Numbered from the stretch's first letter, positions 28,301-36,413 are shown. The stretch is 64,000 nt of DNA from Arenibacter echinorum (GCF_003259375.1 NZ_QLLN01000003.1:176955-240954); one strand, 5' to 3'. Numbers and translations are program-made. The notes: generated by a model not told the origin, from the sequence alone.

Positions 28301-28408
28301 GGAACCATCCGTAGCATCGGTGACCGTACCTGTCACCGTTTTGCTTTGCGCCAGTAACGGATAAGCTCCGAACACTAGTACAAAAAATAATAGCAATTTT
28401 TTGACCAT
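25391..28408 (-). CDS. SusC/RagA-like TonB-dependent transporter
   Basis: 1005 residues. Signal peptide about 1-20 (ending PLLAQ), a carboxypeptidase-regulatory-like domain (about 23-107: VTGTVTDATDGSPLPGVNVLVQGT), a TonB-dependent plug (about 115-235, GVVVITTKAGKSG at the end), then a large beta-barrel ending GFNLKVTF with terminal Phe. Energy-dependent uptake across the outer membrane, paired with the SusD-like lid. A LacI-type palindrome lies about 100 bases upstream at the presumed promoter. Confidence 0.97.
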   Translation of the reverse strand: MVKKLLLFFVLVFGAYPLLAQSKTVTGTVTDATDGSPLPGVNVLVQGTTTGSQTDFDGNYSIEAENGSVLVFSFLGMKSQSVTVGASNTINVSMQEDAEQLGEVVVTALGIKREEKTLTYAQQTVRADELTATRDPNFMNSISGKAAGVEIKKSSSGAGGSTKIVLRGNKSLSGDSSPLFVIDGIPMANNKGGQPGMWGGVDAGDGLSAINPDDIESISILKGSNAAVLYGSQGANGVVVITTKAGKSGKTTVSLNSGYTFEHYLELPDLQFKYGANGNAKESWSTTPGDYQSSYVEEFFQTGHNFNNTVTVSGGNDNTTAYFSYGNITASGITPENKYQKNNFTFKQSTKMFNDKVTVTSSVIMALEETENRLPSGYYLNPLTGLYMFPRQRDFYSFKNNYQTFDTDRNLYAQNWFVVDHHQSNPYWIINKEPKTDESKRIIGSLSLEYDIAEKLKLQVRGNYDYAAKEFEQQHAATSNSTNVHPKGAWDYRKYEDQLVYTDAILSYDTDLSDDFSLNGVVGASYQKTVYGDGVSVGTGTLGLLYPNEFTFQNLPTNVQVLSTYDGSVIKQGAFANLQLGYKEMLFLDLSGRNDWASTLALTGNDSYFYPSVGVTGILSEMFTMPEAISFGKLRASYTQVGNEVPFNRINPQNTIASNGGVNRNTVKPFLDAKPEIITSLEFGADWRFFQNRLGLDITYYSLTSKDQFIEVPLLQSESEGGYTTKFINAGEITNKGWEITLNATPVQTDDFQWVTAFNFTNNTNEIVDIGPDDDKVINLGSSEGYQSKLVEGGAFNDLYVLKFLRNDQGQILFDGGKPLRTATTELIGNLDSDWTLGWNNNFSYKRFTLGMQINGKFGGNVFSQTESMLDGAGVSQRTADARDAGGVTVNGVDQTSGAAITTVDSETWFRAIGDRNGVGEAYVYDRTNIRVNQLSLGYNIDVSKLGLPISAASLSFIGNNLFYIYKDAPFDPELAMSTNQNAQGLDNFNLPSTGTYGFNLKVTF

Positions 28409-28504
28409 AATAAAATTGTTTGAGTTAATAAATTAGTTGTTTGTTAATATTAAGTTAAGAGTGAAATTAATCTTTTTTTTTAATAAAACAAATAGTATCG
28501 GTGT

Positions 28505-28524
28505 TAATGTGTTCGAGCACATTA
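28505..28524. promoter_or_regulatory. Likely LacI-family operator upstream of susC
   Basis: TAATGTGTTCGAGCACATTA is a 20-base palindrome with one mismatched pair and a TCGA centre, the usual form of LacI/GalR operators. It lies between lacI and susC, 8 bases upstream of a TACTATTTG (28497-28489, minus) that resembles the -7 box. Binding would cover the -33 region of susC. Confidence 0.72.
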
Positions 28525-28550
28525 AATAAAACCTTAATTTTTTTAAGGTT
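28525..28550 (-). terminator. Terminator of lacI
   Basis: AACCTTAA (28530-28537) with TTAAGGTT (28543-28550), 5-base loop; on the minus strand followed by TTATTTAAT. It ends directly next to the operator. Confidence 0.65.
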
Positions 28551-28583
28551 ATTGCTGAATAGTATTCTGTTTTACCAACCTAA

Positions 28584-29624
28584 TTAAAGGTAATAGTGCG
28601 CGTTTTCTGTAGTAATAACATCTATAGGAAGGAACTCATGCGGAGGCAAGGGCTTTCCGAAAAGGAAATGTTCTGCCAAATAATTAACACTGAGAAATGC
28701 CTGCCTTTTTGGTTTCTGGTGAATTAAAAATTTTATATCCCCCTGTTTCAGGTACTTAATGTTAGGCTTTAACAAATCGTATCCTATTATAATCCCATCA
28801 TCTTTGTTAAGATCTTGAAAAGCTTCTACCAACATATATGCCTTTGAATTGGTTACAAAAAAGGCGCTAATTTTTGGGTTACTTTTTATGAATTGGGATA
28901 CTTCATGTTTAAAAACGTTTTCTTCAGCTGAATTAAAAGTTTTGGAAACCATAATGTGATTATTGTCCGACTTTTCCGTAAAAAACTCTATAAACCCATT
29001 TTCCTTTGTTTGCATATGTGGTTCTTTGTTTATATGGATAATAGCTATTCCATCATTCTTTCCAATTATTTTCTCCATTAAACTTGCGGCAACCCTGCCA
29101 CTTTGATTTAGGTCCTGACCTATAAAAATCTGTTCCTTAAAACAATTTATATGATTGTTGAACAGAACTACCGGAATCTTGGCTACACAACATTGTCCTA
29201 ACACCACTTGGGATTCATTTTCAAAAATGGGTGCCATCAAAAGTACATCGGGCTGTGATATGATAGCTTCATGTGATTGACCCATAAAGGAAGATTTATC
29301 TGTAGGGTCATAAAAAAACTTCTTAATAAGTATTCCAAACGGGGTGAACTGATTAGAAGCCTCTACAACTCCTTCATAGGCAGGAATCCAATAGGGGTCC
29401 TTATTCGGATCCGGAAGCAGAACATGGATACTATAAGTTTTGTTTTTTTTAAGGTTCCTGGCAATGGGATTGGGCTTGTAGTCGATCTCCTTTAATACCT
29501 TGTCTACTTTTTCGAAAGCATTTTTGGAAACTTTGCCTCGTTTGTGCAATACCCTATCTACTGTTCCCTTGGAAACACCTGCCATTTGGGCAATGTCCTT
29601 TATAGTATATTTCTCCTTAATCAT
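28584..29624 (-). CDS. LacI-family transcriptional regulator
   Basis: 346 residues. N-terminal helix-turn-helix and hinge (about 1-60: TIKDIAQMAGVSKGTVDRVLHKRGKV) and a periplasmic-binding-protein-like effector domain of the ribose/galactose type. VDRVL replaces the common VSRVL, and the effector domain is of the Peripla_BP_4 kind. The effector is presumably a small sugar or derivative. It lies between the symporter and susC on the same strand, and the palindrome at 28505-28524 is its natural target. Another palindrome (29817-29832) stands in its own upstream region. Confidence 0.95.
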   Translation of the reverse strand: MIKEKYTIKDIAQMAGVSKGTVDRVLHKRGKVSKNAFEKVDKVLKEIDYKPNPIARNLKKNKTYSIHVLLPDPNKDPYWIPAYEGVVEASNQFTPFGILIKKFFYDPTDKSSFMGQSHEAIISQPDVLLMAPIFENESQVVLGQCCVAKIPVVLFNNHINCFKEQIFIGQDLNQSGRVAASLMEKIIGKNDGIAIIHINKEPHMQTKENGFIEFFTEKSDNNHIMVSKTFNSAEENVFKHEVSQFIKSNPKISAFFVTNSKAYMLVEAFQDLNKDDGIIIGYDLLKPNIKYLKQGDIKFLIHQKPKRQAFLSVNYLAEHFLFGKPLPPHEFLPIDVITTENAHYYL

Positions 29625-29816
29625 TGTAGTACTGGATACGAGAACAGGATTTTATTTTTGGCATATCAAGAAACTTTTAACAGTTTGCTAACAATAAATA
29701 TAGAAATAATCCATATAAATTACCTAAAATTTTCGTGGACTTGATAAATTTTCAGTTTATACTAACTATCAGAGCTATCTGTATCCAAGTAAAAATGGAT
29801 AGTTAAAAGTTCGTTT

Positions 29817-29832
29817 TTGCACCTAGGTGCAA
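29817..29832. promoter_or_regulatory. 16-base perfect palindrome upstream of lacI
   Basis: TTGCACCTAGGTGCAA, perfectly self-complementary, between the symporter stop (29862) and lacI. No T run follows on the minus strand, so it does not look like a terminator of the symporter transcript. It may be an operator for another regulator. Confidence 0.5.
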
Positions 29833-29861
29833 TATTAAAACAATTAAAATGCAGTGAAATA

Positions 29862-31568
29862 TTATGCCTCTATAGGGGGATTTTTAAGAAGACGATCAAA
29901 ACCTTCCAATATGGTTGCCAATACTATTATCAGGCAACAACCGAAGGCATTTAACCATAAATAGGACATCCAGTCATAACTCCAGCCAATTATTACGATA
30001 CACTGTGTTATTAAGGCTGCTACAAAAACGGCATTGCCCTTTATGAATTTAAGAAAGAAGGCGATCATAAAAATACCTAGAACGTTCCCATAAAAAATAG
30101 AGCCTATAATATTGACCAATTGAATGAGATTATCAAATAGGTTGGCCACACAAGCAATTGCAATGGCCACAGCACCCCACATAAGGGTAAATAATTTTGA
30201 TGCCTTTACATAATGCGCCTGTGTAAATTCACCTTTCTTATTTCTTTTATATAAATCCAAAGATGTAACCGTTCCCAAAGCATTTAATTCAGAGGCGGTA
30301 GAGGACATAGCAGCTGAAAGAATCACAGCCAATAAAAGGCCAATAAGTCCTTTGGGCAAAAAATTTAAAATAAAATGAATAAAAACGTAATCTTTGTCAT
30401 TGGTCTCTACACCATCATCGGCCATAGAAATTAAAGCCTGGGCAGCCTTTCTATTTTCCTTATCCTTATTGTTTATACTTATAATATGTTGTTTGGCATC
30501 CTCAATGGCATCGTACTCCTTGAGATCAAGGGCGCCTGAAAATTTATTTTGGGCCATTCTTTTTTCGTCCTCCAAAACCAAATGTGCCTCTTCCAATAAC
30601 TTGTAATCCTCCGAATAGGTAGATTCCAATATGGCATTTGTAGCTGCTGGATTAAAGTTTAAAGGAGAATGGTTGAATTGAAAAAATATAAATACCATTA
30701 CACCCACCAATAAGATAAAGAATTGCATAGGTATTTTAAGCAAGCCATTGAATATAAGCCCAAGCTGACTTTCCCTTACAGTTTTTCCAGAAAGATATCT
30801 TTGAACCTGACTTTGGTCTGTTCCAAAATAGGCCAAGGCAAGAAAAAGACCTCCTGTAATTCCACTCCAAAAGGTATAACGACTTGTGGTATTGACACTG
30901 AAGTCCAAAATATTCAATTTATCGCTAGCCCCGGCAATTTTGAGTGCCTTACTAAAAGTAATGTCTTCCGGTAAATAGCCAAGTATAAAAAAGAATGCAA
31001 TAAACATCCCTGTCATTATGATGAACATTTGCTGTTTGTGCGTAACACTTACAGCTCTGGTACCACCAGAGACGGTATAAATTATTACAAGAATACCTAT
31101 TAAAATATTAAGAGTTTTTAGATCCCACCCCAATACAGCAGAAAGAATAATTGAAGGAGCAAAAATGGTAATACCGGCGGCAAGACCACGTTGAATTAAA
31201 AATAACAATGCTGCCAGGGTTCTTGTTTTTAGATCAAATCGATTCTCTAAAAATTCATAGGCGGTATATACATTGAGCCGGTGATAAATGGGTACAAAAA
31301 CTATACATATGATAATCATGGCCAGCGGCAGGCCAAAATAAAACTGTACAAATCCCATTCCATCATGAAAGGCCTGCCCGGGAGTGGATAGAAATGTTAT
31401 GGCACTGGCCTGTGTTGCCATTACGGAAAGACCAATGGTCCACCATTTGGCATCGTGACCGCCAAGGACATAGTCCTTTACATCTTTACTTCCCTTTGTC
31501 CTCCAAACACCATATCCAACTATGAAAATAAGGGTTCCAATAAGTATGATCCAATCTATTTCAGCCAT
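29862..31568 (-). CDS. Sodium:solute symporter (SSS family)
   Basis: 568 residues with about 13-14 membrane helices. Begins IDWIILIGTLIFIVGYGVWRTKGSKDVKDYVLGGHDAKWW, the SSS pattern, with ATQASAITFLSTPGQA, GGTRAVSVTHKQQMFI and ALAYFGTDQSQVQRYLSGK further on. A soluble loop (about 310-380) contains many charged residues. Probably imports a sugar, sialic acid-like compound or other product of the locus with Na+. The start is one base after the stop of the microprotein gene. Confidence 0.95.
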   Translation of the reverse strand: MAEIDWIILIGTLIFIVGYGVWRTKGSKDVKDYVLGGHDAKWWTIGLSVMATQASAITFLSTPGQAFHDGMGFVQFYFGLPLAMIIICIVFVPIYHRLNVYTAYEFLENRFDLKTRTLAALLFLIQRGLAAGITIFAPSIILSAVLGWDLKTLNILIGILVIIYTVSGGTRAVSVTHKQQMFIIMTGMFIAFFFILGYLPEDITFSKALKIAGASDKLNILDFSVNTTSRYTFWSGITGGLFLALAYFGTDQSQVQRYLSGKTVRESQLGLIFNGLLKIPMQFFILLVGVMVFIFFQFNHSPLNFNPAATNAILESTYSEDYKLLEEAHLVLEDEKRMAQNKFSGALDLKEYDAIEDAKQHIISINNKDKENRKAAQALISMADDGVETNDKDYVFIHFILNFLPKGLIGLLLAVILSAAMSSTASELNALGTVTSLDLYKRNKKGEFTQAHYVKASKLFTLMWGAVAIAIACVANLFDNLIQLVNIIGSIFYGNVLGIFMIAFFLKFIKGNAVFVAALITQCIVIIGWSYDWMSYLWLNAFGCCLIIVLATILEGFDRLLKNPPIEA

Positions 31569-31569
31569 T

Positions 31570-31671
31570 TTATCGGTTTCCGGTCATTATTAAATAAAAA
31601 ACAATAATATATATGATATTAAGCACTAATACTAGCGTATACTCTTTTTTCCAATCAAATTTCTCGAACAT
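31570..31671 (-). CDS. 33-residue single-pass membrane microprotein
   Basis: ATG at 31671, TAA at 31572-31570. The product starts MFEKFDWKKEYTLVL, continues with a hydrophobic helix rich in Ile, Leu and Val (about 12-29), and ends in TGNR. The charged head and following helix suggest an N-in single-pass inner-membrane peptide. It lies 21 bases after the PIG-L stop and one base before the symporter start, so translation is very likely coupled to the symporter. Known SSS transporters have small partners (DUF4212, YhdT/DUF997, YjcH/DUF485), but this one is much shorter. Function unknown; too small for most gene callers. Confidence 0.62.
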   Translation of the reverse strand: MFEKFDWKKEYTLVLVLNIIYIIVFYLIMTGNR

Positions 31672-31692
31672 AATATTCTTGTTATTTGTTTT

Positions 31693-34203
31693 TTATTTTT
31701 GGCTATCCTGTTTAAGGGAAAGCATATTGGCGAACAGTCTATAGGCACCGGTTACCCCCGCCGGCAACTCCCTGAAAAAACTTAATCCCGTATAAATATA
31801 GTTTCCCTTACCGTAAGGTGCAACTAATAGACTACCGGATAAAGCTGGCTCCCCTTCATCGTTCATTGAAAGTATAGGAGTAAACTCCTTGGACCATTGA
31901 TCTGGAAAATACAGACCACGTTCCTGTACCCAACCGTTAAAATCGTTTTGGGTTATTTTATTTGGATAGTTGACAAGGGCATGTGTTTTCGCCAGTATGC
32001 TTACATTGGAGGTTTCATCCGTTACCCTATCACGGGAAATGGATAAGGGGTAGGGGGCAAGGTTTTCCATGTCCAATCCATTTCTGCCAGCGGTGTTGTA
32101 CTGAATAATTAAGTTACCGCCCTCCTTTACATAATCTAATAAATAACGTTGCTTAAATTTTAATTCATCCACAACATTGTATGCCCTTATGCCAACAACA
32201 ATGGCATCAAATTTGGCCAAGGATCCGGCTTGTATGGTGGAAGGGTCTATTTTTTCAACCTTATATCCTATTTGTAACAGACTTTCAGGAATTTCATCAC
32301 CAGCCCCGTTTATATATCCTATATTTTCTCCATTCTTATTAATGTCCAGTCGAACCACTTTGGTCTCGGAAGGCATTAACACAGATTGTTTGGGGATGTG
32401 GTCATAGGATATTTCTATCAATTCTTTAGTTATTTCCTTACCATCCACTTTAATTATAGGAGATATATAATTTTCATTTTCGGTGGATGGTGGAGTCAAG
32501 AGGAATTGTAATATTCGCTGATCACCCTTTTTTGCTATTTCAAAAGATTTTATTTCTTGATCAACTTTCCAACCTTTTCCATAACACAGCTGTAGTTCTC
32601 CCTTAACATTGTCTTTAAGCGCTTTTATAGTAACCGGAATCTCCTTGGGTTCGGAGTTGGCAAATATGATTACCTTATCCTTAAAACTCGCTGTTGCCTC
32701 CGGCAATATTTCAAAGGGCTGATAAATTTCACCTTTTTCAGGTTTGGAATATCTGTATACAATGGGTTTTTTAATATTTATGGTAAATCCATTGAATACC
32801 ATTTCAAAACTTACCTCACAGGCATTGGGCGTTTCTGGTTTACCAATTAGATTTTGGTCCGTTACCTTATACATTCCCGTAGTGCCCTTATTGTTTAGCC
32901 AATATGGACTGGTGTATCCCTTATTACTGGGAACATTTAGATTTATCTGGAATAACTCCTTCTTGTTTTCTTTTAGGGCGATATTTTTATTTACACGATT
33001 ATCCTGGCCAGAGGAAACAGCTAATAGATTAATGTCGGTATTGCTTCTATTCAATGCTTCAATATTTATGTCGATAGTACTTCCGGGATAAGTATTGGAT
33101 TCTGTAGCAGTAGCTTCCAAATAAAGTCCACAAACCGATTGGATAATGTCTTCCAACTCCTTTTTCTTGATTTCCTTCCAGTGCTCATCCTGCAATTTCA
33201 AAATGGCCTTATACCCTTCAATAAGTTGTGGCAGGTGTGTTGACGGTTGGACAAAATTAAAATTTCTTTCAATTTCATATAAAATCTTCCCAACGGCTTC
33301 ACCGCCTTCAACGCGTGACCAAGTAGTATTTATTCCGTCGAAAATATCGGAATTATTATTTGGAAGGTCGCCCTTTAGAAGTTCTATATACTCATTCTCA
33401 CCACCCCGCGTTGACAATCTTCCAAAACCCTGGCACAAATGCTGGCTACTCGCAAGAGATGCTATTTCGTTGTTAGACACCCCCCTTAGTGGATAGTAGA
33501 CCCCAACATCCAGATCGATCATTTTGGATTTGTCCGCTTTTTGAAATTTGTCCTCGCTACCATAAAACCACCAAGAGGTATTAAAAAAAAGTCGTTTTGG
33601 TTGCCAAACCTCCGTGCTTTTTAATTGTTCCGGATATACATTTGGATTGTTGGCCAAATCGAAGGCCTCATAACTAAGCATGGCCGAAGAGGTGTGATGG
33701 CCATGGGTAGAACCAGGTGATCTGTGGTCGAATCTATTGATAATAACATCTGGTTTAAAATTGCGTATAATCCAGATGACATCACTTAACACAGCCTCTT
33801 TGTTCCAAATTTTAAGGGTTTCGTTCGGATGTTTGGAGTAGCCAAAATCATTCGCCCTTGTAAAAAATTGTTCCCCACCATCAATACGTCTGGCAGCCAA
33901 CAATTCCTGTGTTCTTAAAACTCCCAGCAACTCCCTTAGTTCGGAACCTATTAAATTTTGGCCTCCATCCCCTCGGGTTAGAGATAAGTAAGCAGTTTTA
34001 GCCTTTACTTCATTGGAAAGGTAGGAAATTAGTCGTGTATTTTCATCATCGGGATGTGCGGCAATATAAAGGGCCGAACCCAAAAAATTTAATTTTTGAA
34101 GGGAATTAAATATGTCCGAAGATGTATTTTTTTTAGGTGCTTGAGCGTCAATAAGTTGGCATGAAAGTAGTATCCCAAAAAAGAATACCCAAGGAAGGCG
34201 CAT
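31693..34203 (-). CDS. Secreted PIG-L deacetylase with C-terminal amidotransferase-like domain
   Basis: 836 residues. Signal peptide about 1-20 (ending IDAQ). The N-terminal PIG-L domain has AAHPDDEN (His50, Asp52, Asp53) and the HxxH-type ligands His167 and His170 in GSTHGHH, so Zn-dependent removal of N-acetyl groups from amino sugars is likely. The middle (about 360-600) is beta-rich and NEW3/Ig-like. The C-terminal 200 residues form a flavodoxin/GATase1-like fold (FDAIVVGIRAYNV, GGNLIIQYNTAG) as in ThuA-like proteins. Exported. Operon with the microprotein and symporter. Confidence 0.92.
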   Translation of the reverse strand: MRLPWVFFFGILLSCQLIDAQAPKKNTSSDIFNSLQKLNFLGSALYIAAHPDDENTRLISYLSNEVKAKTAYLSLTRGDGGQNLIGSELRELLGVLRTQELLAARRIDGGEQFFTRANDFGYSKHPNETLKIWNKEAVLSDVIWIIRNFKPDVIINRFDHRSPGSTHGHHTSSAMLSYEAFDLANNPNVYPEQLKSTEVWQPKRLFFNTSWWFYGSEDKFQKADKSKMIDLDVGVYYPLRGVSNNEIASLASSQHLCQGFGRLSTRGGENEYIELLKGDLPNNNSDIFDGINTTWSRVEGGEAVGKILYEIERNFNFVQPSTHLPQLIEGYKAILKLQDEHWKEIKKKELEDIIQSVCGLYLEATATESNTYPGSTIDINIEALNRSNTDINLLAVSSGQDNRVNKNIALKENKKELFQINLNVPSNKGYTSPYWLNNKGTTGMYKVTDQNLIGKPETPNACEVSFEMVFNGFTINIKKPIVYRYSKPEKGEIYQPFEILPEATASFKDKVIIFANSEPKEIPVTIKALKDNVKGELQLCYGKGWKVDQEIKSFEIAKKGDQRILQFLLTPPSTENENYISPIIKVDGKEITKELIEISYDHIPKQSVLMPSETKVVRLDINKNGENIGYINGAGDEIPESLLQIGYKVEKIDPSTIQAGSLAKFDAIVVGIRAYNVVDELKFKQRYLLDYVKEGGNLIIQYNTAGRNGLDMENLAPYPLSISRDRVTDETSNVSILAKTHALVNYPNKITQNDFNGWVQERGLYFPDQWSKEFTPILSMNDEGEPALSGSLLVAPYGKGNYIYTGLSFFRELPAGVTGAYRLFANMLSLKQDSQK

Positions 34204-34227
34204 ATAATTTATGTTTTAGTTGGTTCC

Positions 34228-34235
34228 CAAATATA
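34228..34235 (-). promoter_or_regulatory. Candidate -7 box for the PIG-L operon
   Basis: Minus-strand TATATTTG, 25 bases before the PIG-L ATG. No convincing upstream TTTG at the usual spacing. Confidence 0.45.
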
Positions 34236-34281
34236 AAAATATAAAATCCGTGGCTGTAATTTTTACAACTACTTTAACACC

Positions 34282-34830
34282 TTATAAAACTTCGCTGCTT
34301 TCCAAGGAGTCTTCATAGGTTTGTGCCAAAGCTATGGCTTTCTGAAGCATCATGTTATTGGGGTAGGTGAAAAGTTCTCCGTTATTCCTTCTAAGATGCA
34401 CATGAAATGCCCTAATATCCTCAATAAGATATACTTCATTGGGCAATTCAATTTCCTTGTCCATTATTTTAATTTTATCCCCAATTTTGAATGGAAATGA
34501 GAAAAATAGGATAACCCCGGCAGTAACATTGCTCAATATGGACCATTGGGCAAAAAGCGCCACTCCTATAACAGCAAAAACAGAGGAAAAGACAAGGCCG
34601 ATATCCTTCATTTCTACTCCCCAGATCAGAATCAAGGCAACTATTCCAAATGTGGTAAGTCCAACAGTGGAGTATTTTACGATCAACCGCGTACGGACCT
34701 CATTAATATCACTTATTTTACCAACTTTTTGTATTGCTTTGGTACCTAAATACTTTAATATCAATAGCACTAATAAACATATGCCAGTGCCTAAAAGTTC
34801 ATTTTTGTACTCCAAATAAAATGTTTCCAT
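34282..34830 (-). CDS. Small MscS-family mechanosensitive channel
   Basis: 182 residues, far shorter than E. coli MscS (286). Three membrane helices (about 7-25, 50-70, 75-115) and a beta domain (about 118-165: FKIGDKIKIMDKEIELP, EDIRAFHVHLRRNNGELFTYPNNMM). The pore helix region FAVIGVALFAQWSILSNVTAG is clear. The usual C-terminal alpha/beta domain is missing, which is common in flavobacterial members. Probably opens under osmotic downshift. Five bases after the lipoprotein gene upstream. Confidence 0.9.
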   Translation of the reverse strand: METFYLEYKNELLGTGICLLVLLILKYLGTKAIQKVGKISDINEVRTRLIVKYSTVGLTTFGIVALILIWGVEMKDIGLVFSSVFAVIGVALFAQWSILSNVTAGVILFFSFPFKIGDKIKIMDKEIELPNEVYLIEDIRAFHVHLRRNNGELFTYPNNMMLQKAIALAQTYEDSLESSEVL

Positions 34831-34835
34831 AAAAA

Positions 34836-35786
34836 TTATAATCCTAAACTGTCGCGCAAAAATACATCACTATTTTTGTTTTCCTGCCAATAAGCTCTTT
34901 TTAATGTTTTTATTTTTGTTGCCGTGGTAGTAAGTGTTTGTGCATTGGGCCCGAACCCACTTTTAGAAGTTTCTGACCAATTTTCAATGGTATGAGGGAA
35001 GGATTTGGAAAAGTTAATTTCCAAGGTTCTGTCCAAATCAGGATAAGTAATTTTGTAGGTGTTAAGAGTTGCTTCAGTATTCAATTCTGCTTGGGCTTCA
35101 TAGGCCTTTAGTTGTTTGTGCACCAAACGTAAATATTCCATAGAGGGAACCATATTTATATTACCCGTAGGAAGGTTGTTGGGGTTGATCCTTATTTTAT
35201 TCCAAATTTCGTCTTCTAGATTTGCTTTGTCCAATGTTATGGTTTGATCACCTTCGCTCTCAAAATAAGAAAAGGAATTTACCTCAAATTTATCCCTGTT
35301 GTTCAACTGGGCAAATACCTGGCCGCACCATTCCTGAACAGAGGTGGTAAGTTTTATGGCATGCTGATTGTCCGATACGGGATAAAAACTGCTGTTCATT
35401 ATGGAATAGGGGTAAATACCGGTTAAGAAATTTTTGGTACTGTTCAGTTTTAGTACAGATACGTTATCGGGGTTGGATTGATCGGCCTTCACCTGTTTGT
35501 CCGCCAAAAAAGGTTCGGTAACGTATATTAAAACCGCACTTCCGTTCCTTAATTCACCATAACGGGCCTGTTCCAATTTATAAGAAGTGATTTCGGCCTT
35601 ACCGGCATACCAATAATCTTTGAACTCCTTGGATAACGGAGTTTTTACTGGTTTAGCCTCGGACATTTTCATATCATTTCCTATCAAGGAAATGTTTTCG
35701 GATTCTTTAGCGTTTTCCTTACAAGCGCTAAAAAGAACCAATAATAATATTATGTGGACAAAAATGAAAGTAAACAGCCGTTGCAT
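34836..35786 (-). CDS. Uncharacterised lipoprotein (maf-linked)
   Basis: 316 residues. Lipobox with Cys22 (LVLFSACKEN). The mature part contains FKDYWYAGKAEITSYKLEQARYG and LTTSVQEWCGQVFAQLNN, repeatedly seen in flavobacterial proteins that databases sometimes call septum formation inhibitor. That label seems to be transferred from the adjacent maf gene and is not supported here. Envelope location; function unknown. It sits between maf (35 bases) and the MscS gene (5 bases) in one minus-strand run. Confidence 0.8.
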   Translation of the reverse strand: MQRLFTFIFVHIILLLVLFSACKENAKESENISLIGNDMKMSEAKPVKTPLSKEFKDYWYAGKAEITSYKLEQARYGELRNGSAVLIYVTEPFLADKQVKADQSNPDNVSVLKLNSTKNFLTGIYPYSIMNSSFYPVSDNQHAIKLTTSVQEWCGQVFAQLNNRDKFEVNSFSYFESEGDQTITLDKANLEDEIWNKIRINPNNLPTGNINMVPSMEYLRLVHKQLKAYEAQAELNTEATLNTYKITYPDLDRTLEINFSKSFPHTIENWSETSKSGFGPNAQTLTTTATKIKTLKRAYWQENKNSDVFLRDSLGL

Positions 35787-35821
35787 AGAAATTAAATTTT
35801 CCTAAAATTATTCAAAATAAC

Positions 35822-36409
35822 CTAACCCACCATGGCCATTAACGTTTTGTATACCAATTGGGTCGGCAGACCTACCACATTGGTATAGGAACCTTGGATC
35901 TCTTCAATTCCAATAAGTCCTATCCAATCCTGAATGCCATAGCCCCCGGCTTTGTCGAACGGATTATAGTTCTGAATGTAGTTTTCAATTTCCCCGTAGG
36001 TCAATTCCTTGAATTTCACTCTGGTACATTGATTTACAGTTATTTGCTGCTCCCTGGTTGTAAAACAAACAGAGGTAATTACTTCGTGCCAATCGTTGGA
36101 AAGTGTATTTAACATGGAAAAGGCTTGGTCAGGATCGGCAGGTTTAGCCAAAGAGGCATTGTTATGCCAAACCACGGTATCGGAAGTTATGAGGATATCC
36201 CTGTTCTCCAGTTTTTTTTCATATCCAGCAGCCTTTAATATTGACAGATAATCCGAAATTTCTGCACTCTTTAAATGATCGGGATATATTTCCTTTACAT
36301 GTATGGGATGTACTGTAAAATCTATTTCCATTTCCCTAAAGAACTGCTGTCTTCTAGGGGATGCCGAAGCTAGTATAACCCGATATTCCTTTAGTTTGTT
36401 GTTGGGCAT
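35822..36409 (-). CDS. maf: Maf-family nucleotide pyrophosphatase
   Basis: 195 residues. SASPRRQQFFREM at the N terminus, DTVVW (catalytic Asp), KPADPDQAFSML and FDKAGGYGIQDW are Maf landmarks. These enzymes hydrolyse non-canonical dNTP/NTP such as dTTP, UTP or modified bases, acting in nucleotide pool sanitation. Cytosolic. Four bases after the phosphatase gene, suggesting one operon from DUF2520 down to the MscS channel. Confidence 0.95.
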   Translation of the reverse strand: MPNNKLKEYRVILASASPRRQQFFREMEIDFTVHPIHVKEIYPDHLKSAEISDYLSILKAAGYEKKLENRDILITSDTVVWHNNASLAKPADPDQAFSMLNTLSNDWHEVITSVCFTTREQQITVNQCTRVKFKELTYGEIENYIQNYNPFDKAGGYGIQDWIGLIGIEEIQGSYTNVVGLPTQLVYKTLMAMVG

Positions 36410-36413
36410 ATTG

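Noticed and set aside
34836..35786. Naming this lipoprotein a septum formation inhibitor
   Set aside because: It has no Maf motifs; the true Maf protein is the next gene (35822-36409).
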